From: Anaeramoeba flamelloides
Taxonomy: Eukaryota; Metamonada; Anaeramoebidae
Direction of reading: 5' to 3'
Length of the DNA stretch: 64,000 bases
Assembly: GCA_027625915.1 (NCBI GenBank)
Contig: JANTQA010000029.1
Coordinates: 3,224,001 to 3,288,000 of the forward strand
Part shown: positions 21,449 through 33,900 of the stretch, one piece after another
Layout: each line of letters opens with the position of its first letter
Numbering within the stretch: position 1 is the stretch's first letter
Notes under the pieces: model-generated
Databases searched by the model: none
Told to the model about the DNA's origin: nothing
The model's input: only the letters and a program-made list of their open reading frames with translations
Position numbers and translations under genes: made by a program

Positions 21449-24400
21449 AAGTTGAGGGGTAAACATACAGACACCAGAAATTAAGAGATTAAAAGAATCT
21501 TTTTTAAGAGATCATAAGCCTTAAATTTATTATTTAAAAAAAAAGAAAAGAAAAAGAAATGATAAGAAATATTTATGCCCATCGAACTCCCAAATACCAA
21601 AATAAACTATGTTTTTTCTTGTAATTTAATTTTCACAAAGTCTAACTATTATATTATTGGTTTTAACAAATCTCTTACTTTTGTGGATTTCTTGTTCAAA
21701 AAACCGATTATAAAACAGTTTATTTAATCTTAAAAAAAGTACACAATCTTTCAAATTAAACTTATTCACTATCAAAACCAAAAATCAATTCGTTTAAAGG
21801 ATAGAGAAACGAAATAGTTTTTGTCTTGAGAAATAAAGTTCATTCTTTGGTGATCTTGAAATAAAATTTATTTCATTTCAAGAAAAAAAAAGAAATTCAA
21901 GACAATTTCTCAAACTTAAGGCATTTTAACTGCTTAATAAAAATTTGTTTATAAATTTGACAATTTAATTTTAGGTTTAGAGGTTTCAAAAATGTAAATT
22001 TAATCTCAAAAAAAAAGAATTAAAAAAACAACTCATTCAAATAACTTCCATATTTAACAACACTCTTTCCTCAATTATATTCAATCAGAATAAAATAAAA
22101 AAATAAACAAACAAATTCTTCAAACAGAAATGAAAAGAAAGGTATTTTAATTACGTAATATTTTAATTAAAAAAAAGAATTTAATTAAACAAGTAAAAAT
22201 AATAAAAATGATTGAACTAAAATCTAAATCCAACAAAGAGTTGTTTTTTGAAGAATAAAAAGATCAAACAAATCTTGAAAAGAAAAATAGAAAATAAAAG
22301 AAAAAATAAAATAAAATTTATTTTTTATACTTTTTTGTTTTGACAATTTAGAAAAAGAAAACACAAATTATAAAACGAATATTAAATGAATAGTTTCAAG
22401 CAAACACCATCAAGAATCAATTGTTGTTTATGTGGGACACTTATCCAACCAAACCCATCGAATATGTGTGTTAATTGCATCCGTAATGAAGTTGATATCA
22501 CAGAAGGCATCTCGAAGTCACTAACTGTGAATTGGTGCAAGAAGTGTGGGAGGTATTTGTTACCACCAGCGAAATGGATCTTTGCCGAACTTGAGTCAAG
22601 AGATCTGTTGTCTTTGTGTTTAAAAAAAATCAAGGGGCTTTCGAAAGTGAAGCTGATCGATGCCAGTTTCCTTTACACAGAACCTCATTCAAAAAGGCTC
22701 CGTATCAAATGTACTGTTCAAAAGGAAGTATTTGTTGGAACCATTTTACAACAAACCTTTCAAGTGATTTATGTTGTTCACAACTTGATGTGTCCAGACT
22801 GTCATAAAAGTGAAACTGACCACACGTGGAAATCGTTGGCACAAGTAAGACAAAAGGTACCTCATAAAAAAACATTTTTCTATCTCGAACAACTGATCTT
22901 AAAAAAGAATTTACACAACAAGATGATTGACATTGAAGAATCACCATTTGGAATTGATTTCTTTTTCTCTCACAGATCACACGCAAAGAACTTGGTTTCA
23001 TTTTTGCAATCCCATTTTATCACACGCTTTAGCTCTTCAAAAACCTTGATCAGTCAAGACACAAATTCAAATACTTACAATTACAAATATACGTTCTGTG
23101 TGGAAATTGCACCAATCTGCAGAGACGATTTTATTTGCTTACCACCTCAAATCTGTAAAAAAATGGGTGGAATTTCACCTTTTTTTGATTTGCAACAAAT
23201 TGTCAAACTTGATCCATTTGATGGACTTTTGGACACTCAAAACTTACGAAATCGATACTCTTAACTATTGGAGAGATCCTTTTGAATCCACTTTGAACTC
23301 CAAATATTTGACTGGATATATGGTTGTTGATATTGAGTACACCAACATTAGACTTGGTAAATATATGTTGGCAGAAGTTTCTGTTTCAAGGTAAAATTTT
23401 TTTCTTTTTTTTCTTTGCTTTTTTGGTTTTTGAGGTTTTTTTTCAATTTTTTTTGCATTTTTGGCTTTTTTTGACTTTGAGAAATCCAAAACAGTTAACT
23501 TAAAAATAAGACAAGTTTCATTTTTAATTATTGTATTATTTATAAATTGCAAATAATTTGTTAATTTTTTTTTCAGCACTATTTTCAAATGACCATTGAA
23601 TAAATCTAAAAAAGCAATTTAATTGAAAAAAATCTGAGATTATAATATTATTGATTTTAATTAATTGAAGAAACAAAAAAAAAACAAAATTACTTATTTC
23701 TTTTTTCAAAAGTCAATATATCTAAAATTGAATTTTATTAAACAAATTTTAATTTTCTTATTATTGTTTGGTTAATTAAAATTTGAAAATTATTTTCATT
23801 TTACCAATAATAACCAAAATTCAAAATTGTATACAAGCCCATTAACAAATAATTTAATTAAAACAACAATAATTATTTACTTTCAATAATAATAATCAAA
23901 TAAATGATTTAAATAAATTCGTTTGACAAATTATAAAAAAAAAAATAAAAAATGAAATTTTCTTTTAATTTTAATATTAAAATTTTCAACAAACTACTTT
24001 CAAATATTTTATTCTTCCAATTGCCTTGCTAGTCTCTGGAAATGATTCTATTAATATTTTTATTTGTTTTTAAAAATTAATTATCTTTCCCAAAATATAT
24101 TTATTATGACAATAACATTGATTTAAACTTTTATTTGAAACTACATTCAATAAAATTTCAACAACCCTTATTTTTTAAAATAAATGCATTTTAACCCAGT
24201 CTTAGAATAACTTTCATAAATTGAAATATTTCAAAATAAATTTAATAAAAATAATTGAATTCTAAAGTATTAAAAAAGAATTAAATTCACTTTGATTTTT
24301 TAATTTGAATGTATTTAATTTAAATTATTTAATTTCAAATTCTTTTTAAATTCATAAAATTCACCAAATATACAACATTCTTCAAAATATTAAAATATTT

Positions 24401-24452
24401 CAAGAACAAATATAAATAAAAAACGATAATACACATGCTTTAAATGGTATCG

Positions 24453-25082
24453 ATTAACGTACATAAACACCATTTAAAAAATTGTGACTAAACTGAAATA
24501 ATAAATTGAAATATATATATATCCTTTAGTAATAAAGAAAAACAAATATTTAAATCTGATTTGTAATTCACTTTTAAATCATTCCAAATATATAAAAACC
24601 CGATATTTTAAAATTTAAAAAAAAATAAAACCAAAAACTAAAAAAAGTTCTTCACAATTTTTGAAATAACCATTACAGATTTTTTATAACTGAACTTTCA
24701 CTGAAAAAAGTTAAACAACGAGAAGATTTTTTACGAATAATTAAATTCATTTTCAAATAAATTACATAGGTCTCAATTTTCTTCGTGATTATTTGTAATT
24801 TTGAAGATCTTTTTTTTTTTCCACATGATCTTTTTTTAAAAAGAAAAAAAAAACAAAAAAAGAAATTGAAAAAAATAATTAAAAGAAAAATTTTTCAAAA
24901 AAAAAGAAAAAGAAAAACAAATAAAAAAAAAAATTGAAAAAGAAAAACAAAAATTTGCAAAATTAGAAAAAACAATTCTGATCCAAAAATTTGAAAATAT
25001 TTTCTTGATAAGAATCTGGAATAAACCCTTAAAACAACTTCCATTAACATTATTAAATGAGTCAGAATTTTTGAAAAATAGT
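24453..25082 (+). repeat. dispersed repeat A, copy 2, inside NMD3 intron
   Basis: Copy of the 640-bp repeat found at 13963 and 38906. It lies at one end of the 3.8-kb block (24431-28240) that is present only in the left arm. The short GC-rich stretch just after it (25088-25106, GCCGCCACGGCCTG) may mark its end or that of the neighbouring piggyBac element. Confidence 0.6.
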
Positions 25083-25302
25083 TTATATATGCCGCCACGG
25101 CCTGAAAGGTAGTAAATTTTTAAATACAAAAAATTGATCGAATTCAAATTAATAAAATTTTTAAATTCAATAATTTTAAATAATTCAATATTAACAATAA
25201 AATATGAACAAAAAAAGGAAAGTTTTATTATTTATTGAAGAAATAATAAATAAAAGCTAAAATTTTTGTAATAAAAATTAAAATTTATATAAAAATTAAA
25301 AT

Positions 25303-27192
25303 TTATATAAAAATATGTGCCCAATAAAAACATTTCTTATGAAATGATAAATTACAATTCATACAGAATTTAGTTGTACTGGATTTTTTTTCTAAAAATC
25401 TTTGACAAAAATAACAATTTTTTCTTTTATATTTTCCAACTAATTTATGTTTTTTATCAAACTGTGGAGTTTTAACAGATGAAATTTGAGTAGTTAAAAT
25501 TGTTAAAAATTTCAATTTTGTCAGTTTTTTATTTGAATTTTTATTTGAATTATAAATTATTTGTGTGTTATGAATCAAAATATTAAATCAATGATATAAT
25601 AAACATCTTTTCCAACATTTGTGTTTATGATTAAAACTATAAGAATTTATATTTTGGTCGGCACTATCTATATAGTTCATATTATTAATATAATCTACAA
25701 CACACCATGGTTTTATTTTTATTTTATTTTGTATTTTCTTTTTTTTTTACTTGTTTTCTCATTAATTGTAATTGTATCTTTTTTGGTAAAAATTCATGTG
25801 AATGGTCATCTTCTGAATCTGTTATTAGATTTACATAAGATGAACCAATTTTCTTTTCATCTCTATAACATGTTACATTAACCATTTTATTATAAAAATA
25901 TTTTTGCAAAAAGTTCTACATTGGTTTAATTGTAATTTAGTTTGTAATCCATTACCAAATAAAAAAGAGGGTCTGTTTTTTTGAGTTAAAGATGTAGTTC
26001 TAATCTTTAATTTAACTAATTCTAAAGAAGTTTTTAATGAACCTAAATATGAATCTGTATAAATATGAAAATAATATGGTGGGTGTTTATCTAATGGTAA
26101 TTTTTTAACTAATTTAATGATTATTTCTTGATTAGTTTTTTTCCTTTTTTTAAATAATTCAATTCCATATATATAAGAACTTTTATCTGCAATTGAATTT
26201 AATTTTAAACCTTTTGGTATGGTTTTTTTTGGTATAGTAACGTTATATTTACATCTACCACGGAATTTTACCATCATTTCATCTACAACGTTTTTTGAAC
26301 CAGGATACTATGAATTTTGAAAAAATTTTTCCATTTGTTTTAATATAGATTTAAAAGATTTTTTCTTTGAAAATCTCCAACAATTATGAAGTTGTAAAAA
26401 TCTATCTCGAGCTAAATTTTTTTTGAATAAATTGATTTCCAAACAATAAAGTATTTTTTTTTCCCAATAGCACCTTAAATTGGGTTGGGGACATAATTGC
26501 ATCTCAATAAATATCGAAATAAAATTTAATAATTCTTGTTTTCTAAATGGTTTGTAATTTATTTTATATTTTCTGTTTTTTTTTTGATTTTTTTCAATAA
26601 TTTTCAATTGTGTATTCAAAATATTTAATAATTTATCAATTAACTGTTTATTAAATAATGATAAGAAACAGTCCTTTACTGAATTAAGTTTTTCAGTACA
26701 GTCAGTTTCACTTTTAAGGAACAAACTTTCAACGAAATTTAAGGCACAATGAAAATCTCATATTAAGGCACAAAATTCAGATTCTAGTAAAAATAAATTG
26801 TAAAAAAAAAAATTCCAAAATTTGTGCCTTAATTTGAGATTTTTTTGTGCCTTAAATTTCGTTGAAAGTTTGTGCCTTAAAAGTGAAACTGACTGTAATA
26901 AGTTTTGTTTTACCAAAAATATGTTTTTTAGAATTAATTTTATTTTGTTCTGTAGTGTCTTTCCAACCCTCTTTATTTAACTTTTTAAGAATATTTTCAG
27001 GTAATATGTGGAAATTAGAATTGTTTTGATTCCATAAATTAAACTTTTTTCTTTTATTTTTAAAGATGATTTTTTTCTTTTTCTTTTTAATTTTTTAGAG
27101 TGTTTTTTTGGATACATTAATTTTTTCCTTTTTCTTGTATAATTTGAAAGTTGATTAACTGCAATTGTTGATAAAATTTGTAAATTAGTCAT
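25303..27192 (-). mobile_element. piggyBac-type DNA transposon, decayed transposase
   Basis: Minus-strand pieces follow the piggyBac transposase (DDE_Tnp_1_7): a Lys-rich N-terminus (from 27192), FRKQELLNFISIFIEM and LARDRFLQLHNCWRFS (26308-26724), a DEMMVKFRGRCKYN segment with the first catalytic region and TDSYLGSLKTSLELVK with the second (25873-26300), and a C-terminal cysteine domain CYFCQRFLE...CMNCNLSFHKKC (25303-25578). The frame is broken at several places and interrupted by the MITE at 26699-26895. Piece between 27192 and 26897 also shifts frame once. I could not define the terminal inverted repeats or TTAA flanks. It sits in the NMD3 copy 1 intron, antisense to that gene, and is absent from copy 2, so it inserted after the duplication or was lost from the other arm. 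Confidence 0.85.
26699..26895. mobile_element. CAGTCAG MITE copy 1, inserted in the piggyBac
   Basis: 197 bp with terminal inverted repeats of about 80 bp, starting CAGTCAGTTTCACTTTTAAG and ending in the reverse complement. A TA dinucleotide is duplicated at both ends (26697-26698 and 26896-26897), as for Tc1/mariner-type elements. The transposase reading on either side (FGKTKLI and EKLNSVKDCF) joins in frame when one TA and the MITE are ignored, which shows it landed in a coding frame. Other copies: 37873, 52666, 60716. Confidence 0.93.
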
Positions 27193-29095
27193 AAGAGTTG
27201 TGAAAAAAAAATGAATGTAACTTCATTTGCAGAAAAATCATAAAAATTTTACCAACTTTTTATTCTTCTAAAATGGCCAAAAAAATACAGTAGCAAAATA
27301 TTTTACATTTTAAAAATTTTGATTTGATCAAACAAAAAAAAAAAATTAATTGATCAAAAAAACAAATTTTTTTTTTAAATAAAAAAAAACTATGGATCAT
27401 GAATTGTTTAAAAAAATTGAATTATTTTGTTTAAAACTATTTAAACTCGTATAGTAACCGATTAAACTTTCAAAAATAGAATCATTTCATTATAATTATA
27501 CAATTAAAAGTACTAATTTTAGGCTCCAATGTCAAAGAAAATTGAAATAGTTATTACAAACATTTTTTTAAATTTTTTTAGACTTTAATGTCATGATTTT
27601 CATTATTTTATTAGTTTTAGATAAACTAGAAAAAGAATCCTACATAAATACACTCTTGTTATAACATAATTAGTAAAAATATGAAAATAATTAGTTATTT
27701 TACAAATTGAGCAAATCATTTTTCTTCTTGACAATAAAATACCTGAAATTCGCGAAAAGGTTTTTTTTTCATAATGAAATTTGTAAATAAATTTGTTATT
27801 TATAAGGTAATCCTTGGAATTTTAAATTTTATTTATTTTTATTAGTACTGTGAATAAAATAATTACTAATTTTAGGTTTTTATTAAGAAAAATTTTGATT
27901 AATTTTTCAAGAAAAAAAATTCACATCTAAATCCAATAATTAACAATAAAAATATAATCTATTTGATAAATTTATATTGAAAATCATGAGAAATTGATAT
28001 TTATTAGTTATTATTAAATTGACTACAATTTTTTTTTGTAAAACAAAATTAAAAAGGAAATTATATTATCATTTTAACTAAGGTACCAATGAACAATGAA
28101 ATATCTTTTATGTTTTATTGATTATCAAATACCACGATTAATATCAATTTGAATGATTATAATAAATTTCTTTTGATAAAATAAATAATAAAAAAATTAC
28201 TAATATTGGTTATGGCGACATATATATAATAATTTTTTTCAACATTTCATTTTGTTTTATTTTCCATTTATAAATTTCAATTTCCAAACTTAATTAAAAT
28301 ATTTTTTTTTTTTTTTTGATTAAACATTAATTTTAACTTTACAAATTTTTATTATTTAATTAGATTATCAGACATTGAAAATAACGATACTGTTTTCATT
28401 ACAAAAACACATTTAGGAAATCTGTTGAATGTTGGTGATTATGTTTTAGGATATGACATGTCATCTTTGAATGTGAACACTGATTTCTTAGAAGAATATG
28501 AACAAAAGGGGATTACAGTACCCGAAACAGTTTTTAATAAAGAAATATTATCCCAAGAAGCTTCGAAGAAAATATCGTAATTGGGAATTAAAAAGGTTAA
28601 AAATGAAAGAAATGGAGAAAAAAAAAGCAAAAATGGAAGATGAAGAACAACAAATCGAAGAATTTTATGAAGAAATTGAAGAAAACGAAGATATTCGAAA
28701 AAAAATCAATTTATATCATAAAAATGATGAAAAAAATAAGCAACAAGAAAACGAAAAAGAAAAATACAAAAGCAACAACAATCTTGGCATGGAACTTGAA
28801 TCCGAAGAAAACGAAAAAGAGGAAAACCAAGATGAAGAAGAGGTAGAAGACGAATCTTTATACCCTGATTTACCCACGGTACCAATTGAAGAATTACTTG
28901 ATAAATTAAATCTCAAGGATTAATTTCCGATATAAAGCTCTTCATTAATTATAAATAAATAAATAAATTATTTTAAATTTCTTATTATTAAAAATTTTAA
29001 TAGATTGCAAAAAATTGCAAAAAAAAAAAAAAAAGAATAAAAACCTTAAAACAATTTTAAATAATAAAAATTTACAATAATACACTATTATTAAT

Positions 29096-30784
29096 AATCT
29101 TATTTATTCCTTAATATTTTTTTAATTATTAAATTATTTGATATATCTTTCGAAACAATCCCAGTATTTTTTATTTTTATATTATCCAAATCTTACAAAA
29201 TCTAAATATTACAATATTACTCTTAAATTAAAGATAAAAAAAAGGATCTGAAATTATGATCAAAAAGCAAATAATGAAAAATAATAACAAAGATCAACTG
29301 AAAAAAGTTATGATTAATTTTTACAACCATATTCATATGACATTGAATTAATATTACAAATCGAAATTTGAATTTAACAAAGTTAACCAAGTTTAGGTAA
29401 TCTATTTTTTGATGATAAAAGATTTAGCAAAAATAGATTTGGATTGAGAAAAAAGAAATGTAATGAAATTGTTTTTCCATAAACGTAGGTATTAATTTTT
29501 GCATCAATTAATTTTTTTGAAAACTTATCTTAAATTTTTATTTATGAGGATAAAAATGTTATTTTCTTTTGATACAAACAGGGAAAATGCATTAATTGTG
29601 TTTTTTAAGATTATTCTCAACTTATAGTGACTTTTTGACATACTCTGATAATATTTACGAGAAATATTTTCACTTTTTTAATTATTTTGATTTTTAAGGG
29701 ACTAGTCTATATTAATTTTTTTTAGGTAAATTTAATAGAGATTTAGAATTTTTTTTTGCCAATTACTTAGATTGGAAATAAAAGTGAAAAACTTCTTAGT
29801 ATAGTAATAAAATCTTGCGAAATGGCATTCATTAAATTTAAATATTGTTTTTATAGAAATAAAAAATTTTTCCATTTTTTCACTTTTTTGAAAGTTGCTT
29901 TTTTTCAACTTTTTACAAAAATACCAAAAATAAATCAAAATCAAACAAAGAAAGTAAAACCTTATTATATTTGTGGAAGACCTACAAAAAAATAGTTTCA
30001 AAAATAAACCTGAAAAGGATTTTTTGGGTTTGCATGAAAAAACAGTTTGATTCGAAAAAAATATACAATATATGCTTTACTCTTAATAAAAGATTTTCTT
30101 TCTTTTCTTGTACCATTCTTTTTTTTTCATGAATCTACTTTTTCAGTTTACACTCTTTTATTTTTGTTGAATTTGAAGTTTTTTTAAGTGTTCCCAAATT
30201 ACCATCCCAAAAGTTTTTGCCAGGGTCAAAAAAATCAAAGAAAAGAATAAGAACTATTTTTTTAAAAAGTAATTATTGATAAAACAAATTGAGTTCTTTA
30301 TAGAGTCAAGTTGGATGAACAGAAGTAAAAAAGAAAATATTCACTAGTTTTCAATTATTTTTCGTTTTTAAAAATGAGAATAAATATTATTTTTGAGAAA
30401 ATACTTAAATCCAAAATTAATCAAAAAATTCTCATCCTTTCAAGATATTTTTTCAAATATAATTTTTAAAAGTTACTTTTTTTGACAGAAATATAAAATT
30501 TTAAAAAAACTACTACTAAAAGTTCTAACATTGAAAAAACCTGTCTATTTTCAATTTTAAGCATATTTCAAGATAAGGATTCCTTATTTAGTTATTGGTA
30601 AAAAAAAAAATTAATAGAGACTAGCCCCTTAAAAATAAATCTTATAATAATTGGTGAAAATACCTTCCTTTTTAAAATGAATTGATAAATGGATAATATA
30701 TAAAAAGGAATAGAAAAAAGGTTTTTATTTTGTCAAATATTTGAATATTTAAAAAATATATAAAGGAATAAATAAATTTATTAT
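29096..30784. other. unique spacer between the two NMD3 arms
   Basis: 1.7 kb with no supportable gene. It contains an inner inverted repeat of about 62 bp, 29662-29724 against 30602-30662, built around TAAGGGACTAGTCT. The open frame at 29732-30001 on the minus strand is low-complexity and lies inside this inverted repeat. Confidence 0.6.
29662..30662. mobile_element. possible 1-kb element with 62-bp inverted ends
   Basis: Left end 29662-29724 and right end 30602-30662 are reverse complements with several mismatches; both hold TTTTTAAGGG[A/G]CTAGTCT. The same TTAAGGGACTAGTCT string occurs alone at 44474. No transposase is visible between the ends and no target duplication was found, so a non-autonomous DNA transposon is an inference. 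Confidence 0.4.
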
Positions 30785-30951
30785 TAATAGTGTATTATTG
30801 TAAATTTTTATTATTTAAAATTGTTTTAAGGTTTTTATTCTTTTTTTTTTTTTTTTGCAATTTTTTGCAATCTATTAAAATTTTTAATAATAAGAAATTT
30901 AAAATAATTTATTTATTTATTTATAATTAATGAAGTGCTTTATATCGGAAA

Positions 30952-33900
30952 TTAATCCTTGAGATTTAATTTATCAAGTAATTCTTCAATTGGTACCGTG
31001 GGTAAATCAGGGTATAAAGATTCGTCTTCTACCTCTTCTTCATCTTGGTTTTCCTCTTTTTCGTTTTCTTCGGATTCAAGTTCCATGCCAAGATTGTTGT
31101 TGCTTTTGTATTTTTCTTTTTCGTTTTCTTGTTGCTTATTTTTTTCATCATTTTTATGATATAAATTGATTTTTTTTCGAATATCTTCGTTTTCTTCAAT
31201 TTCTTCATAAAATTCTTCGATTTGTTGTTCTTCATCTTCCATTTTTGCTTTTTTTTTCTCCATTTCTTTCATTTTTAACCTTTTTAATTCCCAATTACGA
31301 TATTTTCTTCGAAGCTTCTTGGGATAATATTTCTTTATTAAAACTGTTTCGGGTACTGTAATCCCCTTTTGTTCATATTCTTCTAAGAAATCAGTGTTCA
31401 CATTCAAAGATGACATGTCATATCCTAAAACATAATCACCAACATTCAACAGATTTCCTAAATGTGTTTTTGTAATGAAAACAGTATCGTTATTTTCAAT
31501 GTCTGATAATCTAATTAAATAATAAAAAATTGTAAAGTTAAAATTAATGTTTAATCAAAAAAAAAAAAAAATATTTTAATTAAGTTTGGAAATTGAAATT
31601 TATAATTGGAAAATAAAACAAAATGAAAATTTGAAAACAATTGTTATCTATATATAAAAGTATTTTTTTTAATTGAAATCATTTAAAATATAAAAACTAA
31701 AATTCAAAATTTTCCACACAGTTAAAAAGGTTCAAAAAATCCCAATAATACAATTTCATTTAAATTGGAAATAATTTTCATTTTTGAAAAATCTGAAAAT
31801 CATTTTTTCATTTTTTGGTTTTTCTGTTTTCATTTCATTTTTCAAATTACCTAACCTGTTTCGTTCGATCGAAATATTTTTTTCAACCATTGATATTATA
31901 TTAAAGTTGAGTTCTTTTAAAAAGAAGAACACACATAAAATTAGTTGATGATATCTAACCATTTGATTGATCAATATTCCTAATAGAATTTAAACAAATT
32001 TACCAATAAATTCTTTTTTAGAAAACCAAATTAAGATTCAAACACTTCTGAGGTCTGTATCTATTTTAGATACTCTTTGAATTAGAAGTCACAAATTTTG
32101 TCACTTCAAAATTCTCTCTTTAACAGTTTAGATGAGGTTTCATCTAACCCTTAACAATAAATCCAAAACATTCTTTTGTTTTGCTCATCTCAAAAATTTT
32201 TAACACATTCTTGATTTATTTGTATTGATAATTTTTTATTTTTTGTTTTATGAGTATTGTAATTTATAAACAATTATTAACGTTACAAACAGTGAATGGT
32301 TCTAATTTGGTATTTCTTCGAGAATTGATTAAATACGATTTTTCTTTTCGAAAATTGAATTTTGGTGTGTAAAAAATTTTGAATTGGGGTTTATATTATC
32401 TTTTTTTATTTGTATTTGTTCTTGAAATATTGTAATATTTTGAAGAATGTTGTATATTTGGTGAATTTTATGAATTTAAAAAGAATTTGAAATTAAATAA
32501 TTTAAATTAAATTTGAAAATTTTCAAATTATAAAATTAAAGTTAATTTAATTCTTTTTTAATACTTTAGAATTCAATTATTTTTATTAAATTTATTTTGA
32601 AATATTTCAATTTATGAAAGTTGTTCAAAGACTGGGTTAAAATGCATTTATTTTAAAAAATAAGGGTTGTTGAAATTTTATTGAATGTAGTTTCAAATAA
32701 AAGTTTAAATCAATGTTATTGTCATAATAAATATATTTTGGGAAAGATAATTAATTTTTGAAATCAAATAACAAGATTAATATTATCATTTTCAGAGTTT
32801 AGCAAGACAATTGGAAGAATAAAATATTTGAAAATAAACTAAAATTCAAAATTTTCCACACAGCTAAAACGTTCCAAAGAATCACAATAATTCAATTTCC
32901 TTCAAATTGGAAATAATTTTGATTTTTGAAAAATATGAAAATCATTTTTTCATCTTTTAGTTTTTGTTTTCATTTCATTTTTGAATTAAGGTAACTTGTT
33001 TTGTTTGATCAAAATTTTTTTTCATAAAGTTGATTTTAGGTTAAAGTTGAGTTGTTCCAAATAGAAGAACTCAAATAAAATTAATTGGTAGTATCTAACC
33101 ATTGATCGATCAATATTCCTAATAGAATTTCAACAAATTTACCAATGCATTTTTTTGTTTTACTCTCTCAAAAATTTTTAACACAATCTTGATTTGTTTG
33201 CATTGATAATTATTTATTTTTTGTTTTGTGAGTATTGTAATTTATAAACAAGTTGTTAACATTTAAATCAGTAAATGGTTCTAATTTGGTATTTCTTTGA
33301 GAATTGATTAAATAAGTTTTTTTTTTTCAAAAATCGAATTTTGGTGTGTTAAAAATTTTTAATTAGGGTTTAGTTTGTTGAAGATTTTAATATTAAAATT
33401 AAAAGAAAATTTCATTTTTTATTTTTTTTTTTTATAATTTGTCAAACGAATTTATTTAAATCATTTATTTGATTATTATTATTGAAAGTAAATAATTATT
33501 GTTGTTTTAATTAAATTATTTGTTAATGGGCTTGTATACAATTTTGAATTTTGGTTATTATTGGTAAAATGAAAATAATTTTCAAATTTTAATTAACCAA
33601 ACAATAATAAGAAAATTAAATTTGTTTGATAAAATTAAAATTTGTTTAATAAAATTCAATTTTAGATATATTGGATTTTGAAAAAAGAAAGAAGTAATTT
33701 TGTTTTTTTTTGTTTCTTCAATTAATTAAAATCAATAATATTATAATCTCAGATTTTTTTCAATTAAATTGCTTTTTTAGATTTATTCAATGGTCATTTG
33801 AAAATAGTGCTGAAAAAAAAATTAACAAATTATTTGCAATTTATAAATAATACAATAATTAAAAATGAAACTTGTCTTATTTTTAAGTTAACTGTTTTGG

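Larger units (their letters stand above)
22386..28923 (+). pseudogene. NMD3: NMD3 copy 1, two single-T gains, probably inactive
   Basis: Exon 1 is 22386-23390 and exon 2 is 28364-28923, with an intron of 4,973 bp (donor AAG/GTAAAA, acceptor TTAATTAG). The protein is NMD3, which carries the 60S ribosomal subunit from nucleus to cytoplasm by linking it to CRM1. Relative to copy 2, exon 1 has seven T instead of six at 23170-23176, which shifts the frame after KKMGGISPF, and exon 2 has five T instead of four near 28530. Translation would stop at residue 292. Everything else is almost identical to copy 2, including synonymous sites. Both changes are in T runs, so a recent pseudogene or homopolymer consensus errors are equally possible; in the second case both copies would be functional. 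Most of the intron length is inserted transposon DNA. Confidence 0.85.
21770..29095 (+). repeat. large inverted duplication, left arm (NMD3 copy 1)
   Basis: This arm matches 30785-35630 in reverse complement. The ends are set where alignment stops: near TTTTGGTTTTGAT (35630) outside and near the AATACACTATTATTAATA block (29095) inside. Segment 24431-28240 is an insertion absent from the other arm. From about 22100 through exon 1, and across exon 2, identity is near complete; in the intron and the outermost 300 bp it drops to perhaps 80-90%. Confidence 0.9.

Noticed and set aside
22705-23001. Minus-strand 98-codon frame opposite NMD3 exon 1, repeated at 34382-34678
   Set aside because: It is the antisense shadow of a conserved NMD3 exon and exists twice only because the gene does.
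24836-25147. Phe-rich minus-strand frame near the piggyBac
   Set aside because: Reverse reading of the A-rich tract of repeat A copy 2; not related to the transposase.
28716-28916. Ser-rich antisense frame opposite NMD3 exon 2 (and 30959-31159)
   Set aside because: Created by the Glu/Lys-rich codons of the sense strand.
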